From the NCBI RefSeq assembly GCF_900104095.1, contig NZ_FNJO01000002.1:589611-653610 (forward strand): DNA of 64,000 nucleotides, given 5' to 3'. Made by a program: the position numbers and the translations under genes. Below, in pieces: positions 30,627 through 40,123 of this stretch. This DNA is from Ralstonia sp. 25mfcol4.1. GTDB lineage: Bacteria > Pseudomonadota > Gammaproteobacteria > Burkholderiales > Burkholderiaceae. Each line of letters opens with the position of its first letter. Positions within the stretch are counted from its first letter, which is position 1. The notes under the pieces are model-generated. The model searched no databases, was not told where the DNA came from, and saw only the letters and a list, made by a program, of their open reading frames with translations.

Positions 30627-32162
30627 ATGACCCGCACCCCCGCCAAGCCCGACTATTTGAAGAAGATCCTGACCGCCAAGGTGTACGACGTGGCCCAGGA
30701 GACCGAACTGACCTACGCCCCCGCGCTGTCGGCGCGCACCAACAATGCGGTCTGGTTCAAGCGCGAGGACACCCAGCCGGTGTTCTCGTTCAAGTTGCGG
30801 GGGGCGTACAACAAGATGGCGTCGCTGCGCCCCGAGGATCTCAAGCGCGGCGTGATCGCCGCGTCGGCCGGCAACCATGCCCAGGGCGTGGCGCTGTCCG
30901 CCGCCCGGCTGCAGTGCAAGGCCATGATCTGCATGCCGACCACCACGCCGCAGGTGAAGATCGACGCTGTGCGCGAGCGCGGCGGCGAGTGGGTGCAGGT
31001 GGTGCTGCATGGCGATTCGTACAGCGACGCCTACCTGCACGCGGCCGAACTGGAAAAGAAGCACAAGCTCACCTTCATCCACCCGTTCGACGACCCCGAT
31101 GTCATCGCCGGCCAGGGCACCATCGCCATGGAGATCCTGCGCCAGCACCCGGGCCCGATCCACGCGATCTTCGTCGCCATCGGCGGCGGCGGCCTGATTT
31201 CGGGCATCGCCAGCTACGTGAAGGCCGTGCGCCCGGACATCAAGGTGATCGGCGTGCAGACGCTGGATTCCGACGCGATGAAGCGTTCGGTGGACGCCGG
31301 CAAGCGCGTGGAACTGAAGGACGTGGGCCTGTTCTCGGACGGTACCGCCGTGAAGCTGGTCGGCAAGGAGACCTTCCGCATCACGCGCGAGCTGGTGGAC
31401 GACATCATCCTGGTGGATACCGATGCGATCTGCGCGGGCCTGAAGGATGTGTTCCAGGACACGCGCAGTATCCTGGAGCCGGCCGGCGCGCTGGCCGTGG
31501 CGGGCCTGAAGGCCTATGCCGAGCGCGAGAAGCTGAAGGGCCAGCACCTGGTGGCCATCGCCTGCGGCGCGAACATGAACTTCGACCGGCTGCGCTTCGT
31601 GGCCGAGCGTGCCGAGGTGGGCGAGGCCCGCGAGGCCATCTTCGCGGTCACCATCCCCGAGGAACGCGGCAGCTTCAAACGCTTCTGCGAACAGGTCGGC
31701 ACCCGCAGCGTGACGGAATTCAACTACCGTATCGCCGATACCGGCGTGGCGCACATCTTCGTGGGCGTACAGATCGCCAGCCGCGCGGAAAGCGACAAGA
31801 TCGCCGCCAACTTCCGCCGCCATGGCTTCGACACGCTGGACCTGTCCAACGACGAACTGGCCAAGCAGCACATCCGCTACATGGTGGGCGGCCATTCGCC
31901 GCTGGCGCAGGACGAACTGCTGTACCGCTTCGAATTCCCGGAGCGCCCGGGCGCGCTGATGCGGTTCCTGTCGAGCATGAGCCCGAACTGGAACATCAGC
32001 CTGTTCCACTACCGGAACCAGGGTGCGGACACGTCGAACATCCTGGTCGGCATCCAGGTGCCCAGGAACGAAAAACGCGAATTCCGCACGTTCCTTTCCA
32101 CGCTCGGTTACGTACACTGGGACGAGACCGACAACCCCGTCTACAAGCTGTTCCTGTCCTGA
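30627..32162 (+). CDS. ilvA: Threonine dehydratase, biosynthetic
   Basis: PLP-dependent L-threonine deaminase giving 2-oxobutanoate, the first step toward isoleucine. It is 511 residues, like E. coli IlvA (514). The PLP lysine is K56 in [12 protein letters not shown], and the phosphate-binding loop is IGGGGLISG. Two C-terminal ACT-like regulatory repeats are visible (about 330-415, [20 protein letters not shown]; about 425-505, [19 protein letters not shown]). These are the usual sites for isoleucine inhibition and valine activation. The ATG at 30627 avoids a non-conserved 55-residue extension. queF follows after 8 bases. Confidence 0.96.
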   Translation: MTRTPAKPDYLKKILTAKVYDVAQETELTYAPALSARTNNAVWFKREDTQPVFSFKLRGAYNKMASLRPEDLKRGVIAASAGNHAQGVALSAARLQCKAMICMPTTTPQVKIDAVRERGGEWVQVVLHGDSYSDAYLHAAELEKKHKLTFIHPFDDPDVIAGQGTIAMEILRQHPGPIHAIFVAIGGGGLISGIASYVKAVRPDIKVIGVQTLDSDAMKRSVDAGKRVELKDVGLFSDGTAVKLVGKETFRITRELVDDIILVDTDAICAGLKDVFQDTRSILEPAGALAVAGLKAYAEREKLKGQHLVAIACGANMNFDRLRFVAERAEVGEAREAIFAVTIPEERGSFKRFCEQVGTRSVTEFNYRIADTGVAHIFVGVQIASRAESDKIAANFRRHGFDTLDLSNDELAKQHIRYMVGGHSPLAQDELLYRFEFPERPGALMRFLSSMSPNWNISLFHYRNQGADTSNILVGIQVPRNEKREFRTFLSTLGYVHWDETDNPVYKLFLS

Positions 32163-32170
32163 GACCGATC

Positions 32171-33004
32171 ATGACGCTTCCTGAGCACTCGCCGCTGGGC
32201 AAGCCCTCGGCCTACAAGACCGAATACGACCCGACACTGCTGTTCCCGATTCCGCGCCAGCCCAAGCGCACCGAGATCGGCCTGCCCGAAGGCAAGGCCC
32301 TGCCGTTCTTCGGCGTCGATATCTGGAACGCCTACGAGGTGTCGTGGCTGAACCTCAAGGGCAAGCCCCAGGTGGCGCTGGCCACCTTCATCATTCCGGC
32401 CGACACGCCGAACATCGTCGAGTCGAAGTCGTTCAAGCTGTACCTGAACTCGTTCAACCAGAGCAAGCTCGCGTCGGCCGAGGCGCTGCAGCAGTTGCTG
32501 CAACACGACCTGTCCGACGCCACGGGCGGCACGGTGCAGGTGCGGCTGGTGACCGAATCGGACCTGGGCACGCAGAAGATGGGCGAACTGGACGGCCTGC
32601 TGCTGGACCGCCTGGACATCGAGACCGACGTCTACGAACCCGATCCGACGCTGCTCAAGGCCGACCAGGACGAATCGCCGGTGGAGGAATCGCTGGTGTC
32701 GCACCTGCTGAAGTCGAACTGCCTGGTGACCGGGCAGCCCGACTGGGGCAGCGTGCAGATCCGCTATGTGGGCGCACCGATCGACCAGGAAGGGCTGCTC
32801 AAGTACCTGATCTCGTTCCGCAATCACAATGAATTTCACGAGCAGTGCGTGGAGCGGATCTTTACCGACGTGATGCGCATGTGCAAGCCGGTGAAGCTGG
32901 CCGTCTACGCCCGCTATACACGCCGCGGCGGGCTGGACATCAACCCGTTCCGCACCAACTTCAACACGCCTTGGCCGGACAACCGGCGCAACGCGCGGCA
33001 GTAA
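32171..33004 (+). CDS. queF: NADPH-dependent 7-cyano-7-deazaguanine reductase
   Basis: Reduces preQ0 to preQ1 in queuosine biosynthesis. This is the long, two-domain T-fold form (277 residues; E. coli 282). The catalytic cysteine is C184 and the general acid D191, in [11 protein letters not shown]. The NADPH-binding motif E84[10 protein letters not shown] lies in the first half. It starts 8 bases after ilvA and is probably co-transcribed with it. It ends convergent with the porin gene. Confidence 0.96.
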   Translation: MTLPEHSPLGKPSAYKTEYDPTLLFPIPRQPKRTEIGLPEGKALPFFGVDIWNAYEVSWLNLKGKPQVALATFIIPADTPNIVESKSFKLYLNSFNQSKLASAEALQQLLQHDLSDATGGTVQVRLVTESDLGTQKMGELDGLLLDRLDIETDVYEPDPTLLKADQDESPVEESLVSHLLKSNCLVTGQPDWGSVQIRYVGAPIDQEGLLKYLISFRNHNEFHEQCVERIFTDVMRMCKPVKLAVYARYTRRGGLDINPFRTNFNTPWPDNRRNARQ

Positions 33005-33037
33005 GGCTGCCGGCCCGAAGCCGGCCGGGCCGGTTCG

Positions 33038-34468
33038 TCAGAACTCCGCGTGCGCGCGGATGCCGATGAATCTGGCCGGCCCGCGGTCGCGGTTGTAGCC
33101 CGGGTTGCGCACGAACTGGAAATCCGGGCTCAGCGTCAGCGTCTTCCACACCGCCACGCTGTAGTAGATCTCCACGATCTGCTCGGGCCCGTAGCGCAGC
33201 GCGCCATCGCCCAGGAAGGCTCCCAGGCCGCCGGCGGCCAGGTAGTTGCGATGTCCCGATCCCAGCATGTTCACGGCCACGGCCAGCCCCACCTCGTCCT
33301 TGGGGCGACCCCAGCGCGCGCCCTTCATCGTGCCGCCGGCCGATACCTGCCGGCCGATTTCGGTAAAGGCATAGGTCTCGGTCTTGTCGTCGGACCAGTT
33401 GGCACGCAGGAACACGCCGGCGTCGTCGGCCACTTCCTGCAGGAAGGCCACCCCGACACCCCACTTGCTGTGCTCGCGGCGCACATCGCCCACATCGGGC
33501 GTCACGCCGTTGGCCTGACCGAACGCGAGGGCGTCGTTGAACGCGCCCATGCGCGCCTTGTTCCGCCATAGCAGCAGGCGCGCCTGGCCGGGCCGATCCG
33601 CAATGGTGTAACGCTTTTCCAGCTCCAGCATCTGGCCATAGTGCTTGAACAGCCGGGTATCCAGCTCGCGCCCGTTCGACTCGACCGGCTGCAGGAAATG
33701 GCCCACGCGCGCAGACCAGCCGTCGCCGATGTATTCGAGCGCCGCGCCCCAGTTATAGCCGCGCGAGTCGGCGGGATAGTCCCACGAGCCATGCGTCATG
33801 AACGACCAGTTCATGAACTGGGTGCGGGGGTCGGACCCATACGGGTTCTGGTCGAACACGTCGATCACGCCGAAGTTGCCGGCGGTCAGTACCAGCCGCT
33901 GCTTGTCCACCGTGCGTGCGAACTGGTTGAAATCGGAGTCCAGCGTTTCATCGCCGCCGCCCATGCCCCAGTACTGACGGATAAAGGCGCGGGCCCGATA
34001 GACCTTCGGACTCGTGCTGGCCGTCTTGGCCAGTTCGCCATTGGACAGGCCGCCCATGCCGTGCAGATCGGAAAACGGCACGCCCTGCGCCACCTCGGGG
34101 TTGAGGTGGAACTCGGCCCCCTTCCACAGCCGCAGGCCCAGGTCGAACGTGGCGGTAAACGAATAACTCTTGGCGCGGTTCGGCGTCAGGCTGTTCTCGC
34201 CCGAATAGGGCGCGCTGAACGCAGGCTTGCGCTGCCAGATATAGGTGGTCTGCCCGTGGAACGCGAACGGGCTCTCCATATCGTTCACAAGCGGCACGCC
34301 GGCGGCCGGCGCGGCGGGCGCATTGGCGGCCGGGACGTCCGCGGGCGTCGTTTCCTGCGCGTGCGCCGCCCACGGCAGCGCCGTACTCGCCACCATCCAG
34401 GCGGCAAGCTGACGGACAAAGCGCGGGCGCGGCCGCAGCACGGCGGCCAGGAAACGGAAACGCTGCAT
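33038..34468 (-). CDS. Carbohydrate-selective porin, OprB family
   Basis: A 476-residue outer-membrane protein with a signal peptide ending AAHAQE (from the start at 34468, about residue 37). The mature part has many alternating beta-strand segments and ends in phenylalanine (IGIRAHAEF), as expected of an outer-membrane barrel. The FHGQTTYIWQRKPAFSAPYSGENSL region and LWRNKARMGAF are typical of OprB/carbohydrate-selective porins. Members pass sugars or other small polar solutes; the substrate is unknown. It is monocistronic and diverges from the TetR gene. Confidence 0.88.
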   Translation of the reverse strand: MQRFRFLAAVLRPRPRFVRQLAAWMVASTALPWAAHAQETTPADVPAANAPAAPAAGVPLVNDMESPFAFHGQTTYIWQRKPAFSAPYSGENSLTPNRAKSYSFTATFDLGLRLWKGAEFHLNPEVAQGVPFSDLHGMGGLSNGELAKTASTSPKVYRARAFIRQYWGMGGGDETLDSDFNQFARTVDKQRLVLTAGNFGVIDVFDQNPYGSDPRTQFMNWSFMTHGSWDYPADSRGYNWGAALEYIGDGWSARVGHFLQPVESNGRELDTRLFKHYGQMLELEKRYTIADRPGQARLLLWRNKARMGAFNDALAFGQANGVTPDVGDVRREHSKWGVGVAFLQEVADDAGVFLRANWSDDKTETYAFTEIGRQVSAGGTMKGARWGRPKDEVGLAVAVNMLGSGHRNYLAAGGLGAFLGDGALRYGPEQIVEIYYSVAVWKTLTLSPDFQFVRNPGYNRDRGPARFIGIRAHAEF

Positions 34469-34599
34469 AGGAAACCCGGGATGCGGATGCACCACCCACG
34501 GGCACCCTTCTGGACAGGCGCGAGCATAGCCAAGCAGACATGACATGTCTACCTTATTTTGTTGCGGCGCAGCATTCCGCCCACGCTTGTGTCATCAAC

Positions 34600-34619
34600 G
34601 CTTTGCGGTGGCGCAAAGC
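34600..34619. promoter_or_regulatory. Perfect 8-bp inverted repeat in the porin/TetR intergenic region
   Basis: GCTTTGCG (34600-34607) and CGCAAAGC (34612-34619) flank a 4-base centre. It could be an operator or a hairpin in the porin leader. Confidence 0.45.
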
Positions 34620-34639
34620 CGACGTTGTAACCGGCCTTG

Positions 34640-34663
34640 TATTAATTAATTCGAAAATTAATA
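34640..34663. promoter_or_regulatory. Candidate TetR operator
   Basis: TATTAATT and AATTAATA arms (8 bp, perfect) surround an 8-base centre that itself contains TTCGAA. This AT-rich 24-bp palindrome stands out in GC-rich DNA and lies 56 bases upstream of the TetR-family start at 34719. The position fits autoregulation of the TetR gene and exporter operon. Confidence 0.6.
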
Positions 34664-34718
34664 TGGATCGGAAGCCGGGCCCCTTTTCTGGCTCATCCGA
34701 TGTCTCCGGACTGTTTCG

Positions 34719-35393
34719 ATGCCCGCACGCCCACCGACCGATCCCCCGCGCCGTCCCGGCCGCCCTGCGGCGCAGGCATCCGATGCCGGCCAGCGCGACC
34801 ACCTGATCGATGCCGCTGTCACGCTGTTCGCCCGCCATGGCGTGGCGGCCACCTCGACCAAAGCCATCGCCGCGGAAGCCGGGGTCACGCCGGCGCTGGT
34901 GCATTACTACTTTCGCGACCGCGACACGCTGCTTGACGCGATCTTCGAGGAACGGCTCCAACCGCTGATCGAGCGCGTGTTCGGCACGCTGCAGGCTGGC
35001 CCGCCGGACCCCATCGCCCGCATCCAGGCGCTGGCGGAGCAACTGATCCGCACGGCATCGGCCACGCCATGGTTTCCGGGGTTGTGGATCCGCGAGATCG
35101 TCGGCATCGAGGGCCAACTGCGCGAGCGCCTGCTGCAGCGGGTGGCCCTACAGCGCGCGCATCTGATCGCCAGCCCGCTGGCGGCCGCCCATGCGCAGGG
35201 CCAGCTCAACCCCGGCCTGGCGCCGGCGCTGGTGATGGTGTCGCTGATCGGCCTGACACTGCTGCCGCTGGCCACCACGCATATCTGGCGCGCGCTGCCC
35301 GGCGCCGCCGACATCGACACCGACACGCTGGTGCGCCACGTTACCGCCCTGCTGGGTCACGGGCTGTCCGTGCCGCCCGATGCCCCCGCCTGA
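34719..35393 (+). CDS. TetR family regulator of an efflux operon
   Basis: A 224-residue TetR repressor-type protein. The N-terminal helix-turn-helix spans about residues 27-72 (LIDAAVTLFARHGVAATSTKAIAAEAG and VHYYFRDRDTLLDAIFEE), preceded by a Pro/Arg-rich tail. The C-terminal ligand domain is not diagnostic. It is read together with the HlyD/ABC exporter genes, 24 bases before the next start, and probably controls them in response to the exporter's substrate. A strong palindrome lies upstream. Confidence 0.9.
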   Translation: MPARPPTDPPRRPGRPAAQASDAGQRDHLIDAAVTLFARHGVAATSTKAIAAEAGVTPALVHYYFRDRDTLLDAIFEERLQPLIERVFGTLQAGPPDPIARIQALAEQLIRTASATPWFPGLWIREIVGIEGQLRERLLQRVALQRAHLIASPLAAAHAQGQLNPGLAPALVMVSLIGLTLLPLATTHIWRALPGAADIDTDTLVRHVTALLGHGLSVPPDAPA

Positions 35394-35417
35394 ACCTCGT
35401 ATCCCGGAGCCCGCACG

Positions 35418-36386
35418 ATGCTTCCCGTCCCCACCCGCACCTGGCCCCTGCTGCTGGCCGCCATGTCTTTGCCCATGCTGGCTGCCTGCAGCAAAGACAA
35501 GACGCCCACCTGGCAGGGCTACGTCGAAGGCGAATTCGTTGCCGTGGCCTCGCCATTCGCGGGCCGGCTCGAAACGCTGTCGGTCGATCGCGGCCAGCAG
35601 GTCAGCAACGGCGCGCCGCTGTTCGTACTGGAATCCGATGACGAACGCGCCGCGCGCCAGCAGGCCGCCGAACAGGTGCGCGTGGCGGAGGCCCAACTGG
35701 CCGATATCCAGACCGGCAAGCGCCCCGTGGAAGTGGCCGTCAATCAGGCGCAACTGGTGCAGGCCCAGGCGCAGGCCGGACGCAGTGCCGCCCAGCGCAA
35801 GCGCGACGAGGCGCAGTTCGACATCGGCGGCATCTCGAAGGCGCAGCTTGACGAAAGCCGCGCCACGGCCGACGCCGATGCCGCCCGGGTGCGCGAACTG
35901 CAGCGCGATATCGACGTGGCCCGCCTGCCCGGCCGCAAGGACCAGCTGGCCGCCCAGTCAGCCCAGGTGGAAGCCGCGCGCGCCGCGCTGGCCCAGGCAG
36001 AGTGGAAGCTGTCGCGCAAATCGGTCAATGCGACAGTGTCCGGACTGGTCTACGACGTGCCGTTCCGCCCCGGCGAATGGGTGCCGGCGGGCAGCGCCGT
36101 GGTGCGCATGCTGCCGCCGGGCAACGTCAAGGTGCGGTTCTACGTGCCCGAGGCCGTGGTGGGATCGCTGAAGAACGGCCAGGCCATCACGATCCATTGC
36201 GATGGCTGCGCGGCCCCGGTGGGTGCCAAGATCACCTATGTGTCCAACGAGGCCGAATACACGCCGCCCGTCATCTACAGCAACGAAACGCGGCGCAAGC
36301 TGGTGTTCCTGATCGAGGCCAGACCCAGCGCCGCCGACGCGCCGAAGCTGCGCCCGGGCCAGCCGGTCGAGGTGACGCAATCATGA
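35418..36386 (+). CDS. HlyD-family membrane fusion lipoprotein
   Basis: Periplasmic adaptor (322 residues) linking an inner-membrane ABC exporter to an outer-membrane channel. The N-terminus is a lipoprotein signal (LPMLAACSK, lipobox LAAC). The biotinyl-lipoyl-like halves lie around EGEFVAVASPFAGRLETL and NATVSGLVYDVPFRPGEWV, with a long coiled-coil hairpin between (about 75-190). GGAG precedes the ATG at 35418. The architecture matches YbhG/YhiI-type adaptors. Its stop overlaps the ATPase start. Confidence 0.92.
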   Translation: MLPVPTRTWPLLLAAMSLPMLAACSKDKTPTWQGYVEGEFVAVASPFAGRLETLSVDRGQQVSNGAPLFVLESDDERAARQQAAEQVRVAEAQLADIQTGKRPVEVAVNQAQLVQAQAQAGRSAAQRKRDEAQFDIGGISKAQLDESRATADADAARVRELQRDIDVARLPGRKDQLAAQSAQVEAARAALAQAEWKLSRKSVNATVSGLVYDVPFRPGEWVPAGSAVVRMLPPGNVKVRFYVPEAVVGSLKNGQAITIHCDGCAAPVGAKITYVSNEAEYTPPVIYSNETRRKLVFLIEARPSAADAPKLRPGQPVEVTQS

Positions 36387-37426
36387 ACACGCAGCCCCGC
36401 AGCAGGCCGGAACCTGACCAGGGGAACGGCAACGGGAAGACCGACGCCAACGGCCGCCGCAACGGCGAACTCGTCATCGACGTGCACGACCTGAACAAGC
36501 ACTTCGGCGACAAGCACGTGGTGAACAACCTGACCATGCAGGTGGCGCGCGGCGAGATCTTCGGCTTCCTCGGCCCGAACGGCAGCGGCAAGACCACCTC
36601 GATCCGCATGATGTGCGGGCTGCTGACGCCCGATTCCGGCTCCGGCACCTGCCTGGGCTACGACATCCTCAAGCAGGCGGTCGACATCAAGCGCAACGTG
36701 GGCTACATGACGCAGCGGTTCTCGTACTGGGAAGACCTGTCGATCCGCGAGAACCTCGACTTCGTCGCCCGCGTCTATGACATGCCCAACCGCAAGGACG
36801 TGGTGGCGCGCGCGCTGGAAGACCTGGGCCTGCAGTCGCGCGCCGAACAACTGGCCGGCTCGCTGTCCGGCGGCTGGAAGCAGCGGCTGGCGCTGGCCGC
36901 ATGCCTGCTGCACGAGCCGCAACTGCTGCTGCTCGACGAACCGACCGCCGGCGTCGATCCCAAGGCGCGCCGCGACTTCTGGGAACAGCTGCACCAGTTG
37001 GCGGCGCGCGGCATCTCGGTGCTGGTCAGCACGCACTACATGGACGAAGCCGAACGCTGCCACAAGCTGGCCTATATCGCCTACGGCACGCTGCTGGCGC
37101 AGGGCACGTCGGATGAAGTCGTTGCCAGCCAGCACCTGAGCACGTGGAGCGTCGAGGGCGACAACCTTGCCGAACTGTCCGAGCAACTGCAGGGCAAGCC
37201 TGGCGTGGACCAGACCGTGGCATTCGGCACCGCACTGCATGTGACCGGCAAGGACGCCGACCAGCTTGAGCGGACGCTCAGGCAATACGCGGGCGCCCAC
37301 CACCGCCTGTTGCAGACCGAAACCAGCCTGGAGGACGTGTTCATCCACATGATGGGCGGCGCGCAGGACAACATGGCCGCCCCGCCGCAAAACAAGGCCG
37401 CGCACGGCCGCAAGGACGCGCCATGA
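36383..37426 (+). CDS. ABC exporter ATP-binding protein
   Basis: A 347-residue ATPase of the DrrA/YbhF type. Walker A is G64PNGSGKT71, the signature LSGGWKQRLALAACLL, Walker B LLLLDEPTAGVDP. The H-loop histidine is in VSTHYMDEAERC. It has a single ATPase domain, unlike the tandem YbhF. N-terminal residues 1-28 are a polar low-complexity tail. ATGA overlaps at both ends join it to the HlyD and permease genes. Confidence 0.93.
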   Translation: MNTQPRSRPEPDQGNGNGKTDANGRRNGELVIDVHDLNKHFGDKHVVNNLTMQVARGEIFGFLGPNGSGKTTSIRMMCGLLTPDSGSGTCLGYDILKQAVDIKRNVGYMTQRFSYWEDLSIRENLDFVARVYDMPNRKDVVARALEDLGLQSRAEQLAGSLSGGWKQRLALAACLLHEPQLLLLDEPTAGVDPKARRDFWEQLHQLAARGISVLVSTHYMDEAERCHKLAYIAYGTLLAQGTSDEVVASQHLSTWSVEGDNLAELSEQLQGKPGVDQTVAFGTALHVTGKDADQLERTLRQYAGAHHRLLQTETSLEDVFIHMMGGAQDNMAAPPQNKAAHGRKDAP

Positions 37427-38601
37427 GCGCCGCGCGCCCGCCTGCCCGCAATCCTTCGCGGCCGACGCACACATCGTTCTCGTTGCAGCGATGGTGGAGC
37501 ATCGTGCTGAAGGAATTCCTGCAGTTGCGCCGCGACCGCATCACGTTCGGCATGATCGTGGCCCTGCCGATCGTGCAACTGCTGCTGTTCGGCTTCGCCA
37601 TCAACAGCGATCCGCGCCACATGCCCACGGCGGTAATCGTTGCCGAGCACAGCGATTTCTCGCGCACGTTCATCGCGGCGATGGAAAACACCACGTACTT
37701 CCGGGTGGTTCGCACGATGCCCGACGAGACCGCGGGCCGCGAGGCGCTGCTGCGGGGCGACGTGCAGTTCGTGGTCAACATCCCGCACGACTTCTCGCGG
37801 CGGCTGCTGCATGGCGACCGTCCCCAGATCCTGGTGGAAGCCGATGCCACCGACCCGTCCGCCACGGGCCCGGCCATCTCGGCGCTGGCGCAGTTGCCGG
37901 ATACGGTCGCGCGCATCGACCTCAAGGGCGCGCTGGCGCCACTGGCCGGCGGCAAACCGGCCTTCGACGTGAACGTGCATCGCCTGTACAACCCCGAGGG
38001 CATCACCCAGTACAACATCGTGCCGGGGCTGATGGGCACCATCCTGACGATGACGATGGTCATGATGACGGGGCTGGCCATGACGCGCGAACGCGAGCGC
38101 GGCACGATGGAAAACCTGCTGGCCACGCCGGTGCAGCCCATCGAGGTGATCTCCGGCAAGATCGTCCCGTACATCTTCATCGGCCTGATCCAGGCCACCA
38201 TCATCGTGCTGGCCGCGCACTACGTGTTCTCGGTGCCGTTCCTGGGCTCGGTGCTGGCGGTGTACCTGGCCACGCTGCTGTTCATCGCGGCCAACCTGAC
38301 GGTGGGCATCACCCTGTCGTCGCTGGCCAGCAACCAGCTGCAGGCGGTGCAGCTGACGTTCTTCTACTTCCTGCCGAACATCCTGCTGTCTGGCTTCATG
38401 TTCCCGTTCGCCGGCATGCCGGTGTGGGCGCAGTGGATCGGCAACGTGCTGCCGATGACCTATTTCAACCGGATGGTCCGCAGCATCATGCTCAAGGGCA
38501 GCGGCTGGACCGAACTCTGGCCCAACGTCTGGCCCGTGGCGCTGTTCACGGTCATCGTCATGGGTATCGCCGTGCGCTTCTACAAGCGCACGCTGGACTG
38601 A
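37423..38601 (+). CDS. ABC-2 type permease
   Basis: A 392-residue ABC-2 family membrane protein (YhhJ/YbhS type). A first membrane helix (FGMIVALPIVQLLLFGFAI, about 42-60) is followed by a large periplasmic domain. Five C-terminal helices run from about 200 onward, including GTILTMTMVMMTGLAMTRERERGTMENLLATP, a family signature. Only one permease gene is present, so a homodimer is likely. It pairs with the ATPase upstream by a 4-base overlap. Confidence 0.92.
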   Translation: MSAARPPARNPSRPTHTSFSLQRWWSIVLKEFLQLRRDRITFGMIVALPIVQLLLFGFAINSDPRHMPTAVIVAEHSDFSRTFIAAMENTTYFRVVRTMPDETAGREALLRGDVQFVVNIPHDFSRRLLHGDRPQILVEADATDPSATGPAISALAQLPDTVARIDLKGALAPLAGGKPAFDVNVHRLYNPEGITQYNIVPGLMGTILTMTMVMMTGLAMTRERERGTMENLLATPVQPIEVISGKIVPYIFIGLIQATIIVLAAHYVFSVPFLGSVLAVYLATLLFIAANLTVGITLSSLASNQLQAVQLTFFYFLPNILLSGFMFPFAGMPVWAQWIGNVLPMTYFNRMVRSIMLKGSGWTELWPNVWPVALFTVIVMGIAVRFYKRTLD

Positions 38602-38617
38602 CAAGCGGAGCCCCGCC

Positions 38618-40102
38618 ATGCGTACGTTCCCCACCCTGCTCGCCTCGGTCGCCTCGGTCGCCTCGCTCTCCGCGCTGCTCGTCGGCGGTTGTGCGGTAGG
38701 CCCCGACTTCCACAGCCCCGACGCGCCCACCGACGCGCGATACACCGCCGGCCCGCAGCCGCTGCAGATGCCGGCCGAGGGCTTCCCGACGCAAACGCTG
38801 CAGCCCGGCGATGTGCCCGCGCAATGGTGGTCGCTGTTCGGCAATCCACAGCTCGACGAGACGATACGCATGGCGCTGGCCGGCAGCCCCACGCTGACGC
38901 AGGCGCGCGCCCGACTGCGCGAGGCCCAGGAGAACCTGGCCGCGCGCTCCGGGGCCACGCAGTTCCCGCAGGTCGATGCCAAGCTCAGCGCCACCCGCCA
39001 GCAGGTGGACCTGACCTCCGTCGGCATCACCCAGTTTCCGAGCCCCGGCCCGTTCACGCTCTACAACGCCAGCGTGCAGGTGTCCTACGCGCTGGATCTG
39101 TTCGGCGGGCAGCGGCGCGAACTCGAAGGCCTGCGCGCCGCGGTCGACTATCAACGCTACGAACTGGAGGCGGCCCGCCTGTCGCTGGCCGCGAACGTGG
39201 CCACCACGGCGATCCGCGAAGCCGGGCTGCGTGCGCAACTGGCCGATACGGTGGCCATCGCCGAAGCGCAGCAGCGCCAGCTTGGCATCATGCAGCAGCG
39301 GCTCAAGGCAGGCGGCGTGGCCCGTGTGGACGTACAGCGGCAACAATCCGAACTGGCGCAGACGCAGGCGCTGGTGCCCGCGTTGTCGCAACAGCTCGAT
39401 GCCGCACGCCACCAGCTGGCCGTCTACACCGGACAGACCCCGGCCAGCGCGCAACTGCCCGAGTTCCGGCTCGAGGACCTGCACCTGCCCGAGACGCTCC
39501 CAGTCAGCCTGCCGGGCGAGCTGGCACGGCGCCGCCCCGACATCCGCGCGGCCGAGGCGCTGCTGCACCAGGCATCCGCCGACATCGGCGTGGCCACGGC
39601 CAACCTCTATCCGCAGATCACGCTGACGGCCAGCGGCGGCACCCAGCAGATGCGCGCCCGCGACCTGTTCAGCAGCATGAACGTCTGGAGCCTGGCCGCC
39701 GGCGTGGTGCAGCCGGTGTTCCACGGCGGCGAACTACGCGCGCAGAAGCGCGCCAAGGAAGCGGCCTACGAGCAATCGCTGGGCGCGTACCAGCAGGCCG
39801 TGCTGCAGGGGCTGCAAAACGTGGCCGACACGCTGCGCGCCCTCGACGCCGACGCCGGCACCCTGCAGGCCCGCGCCCACAACGCCCGGCAAACGCGCGA
39901 CACGCTGGCCATCGTCAGCGAACAATACCGGCTGGGCGGCGTGAGCCAGTTCACGGTGATCGACGCCGAAAGCCAGGCCCGCCAGGCCGCGCTCGACCTG
40001 TCGCAGGCCCGCGCGGCAAGACTGGCCGATTCGGCGGCGCTGATGCAGGCGCTGGGGGGTGGGTGGTGGGGGGAAGAGGCGACGGTGGGGAGCCTGAAAT
40101 AG
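38618..40102 (+). CDS. Outer-membrane efflux lipoprotein, NodT/OprM type
   Basis: A 494-residue TolC-like outer membrane factor. The signal peptide ends in a lipobox LVGGC, followed by AVGPDFHSPDAP, the typical start of a mature NodT-family protein. Two outer-membrane-factor repeats span about 60-260 and 275-480. LARRRPDIRAAEALLHQASADIGVATANLYPQI is the conserved repeat hallmark. GGAG lies upstream of the ATG. It completes a tripartite exporter (adaptor, ATPase, permease, channel) under the TetR regulator. The substrate is unknown. Confidence 0.93.
   Translation: MRTFPTLLASVASVASLSALLVGGCAVGPDFHSPDAPTDARYTAGPQPLQMPAEGFPTQTLQPGDVPAQWWSLFGNPQLDETIRMALAGSPTLTQARARLREAQENLAARSGATQFPQVDAKLSATRQQVDLTSVGITQFPSPGPFTLYNASVQVSYALDLFGGQRRELEGLRAAVDYQRYELEAARLSLAANVATTAIREAGLRAQLADTVAIAEAQQRQLGIMQQRLKAGGVARVDVQRQQSELAQTQALVPALSQQLDAARHQLAVYTGQTPASAQLPEFRLEDLHLPETLPVSLPGELARRRPDIRAAEALLHQASADIGVATANLYPQITLTASGGTQQMRARDLFSSMNVWSLAAGVVQPVFHGGELRAQKRAKEAAYEQSLGAYQQAVLQGLQNVADTLRALDADAGTLQARAHNARQTRDTLAIVSEQYRLGGVSQFTVIDAESQARQAALDLSQARAARLADSAALMQALGGGWWGEEATVGSLK
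38641..38665 (+). repeat. 9-bp tandem repeat in the signal-peptide region
   Basis: CGCCTCGGT occurs twice in tandem followed by a partial third copy, encoding the repeated Ala-Ser-Val in the hydrophobic core of the lipoprotein signal. Confidence 0.8.
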
Positions 40103-40123
40103 AGGGTGTCGGTACCGGAAGCG

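Noticed and set aside
33005..33037. Terminator between queF and the porin
   Set aside because: GCCGGC arms around 33009-33025 can pair, but there is no T-run and the sequence is generally GC-repetitive; too weak to list.
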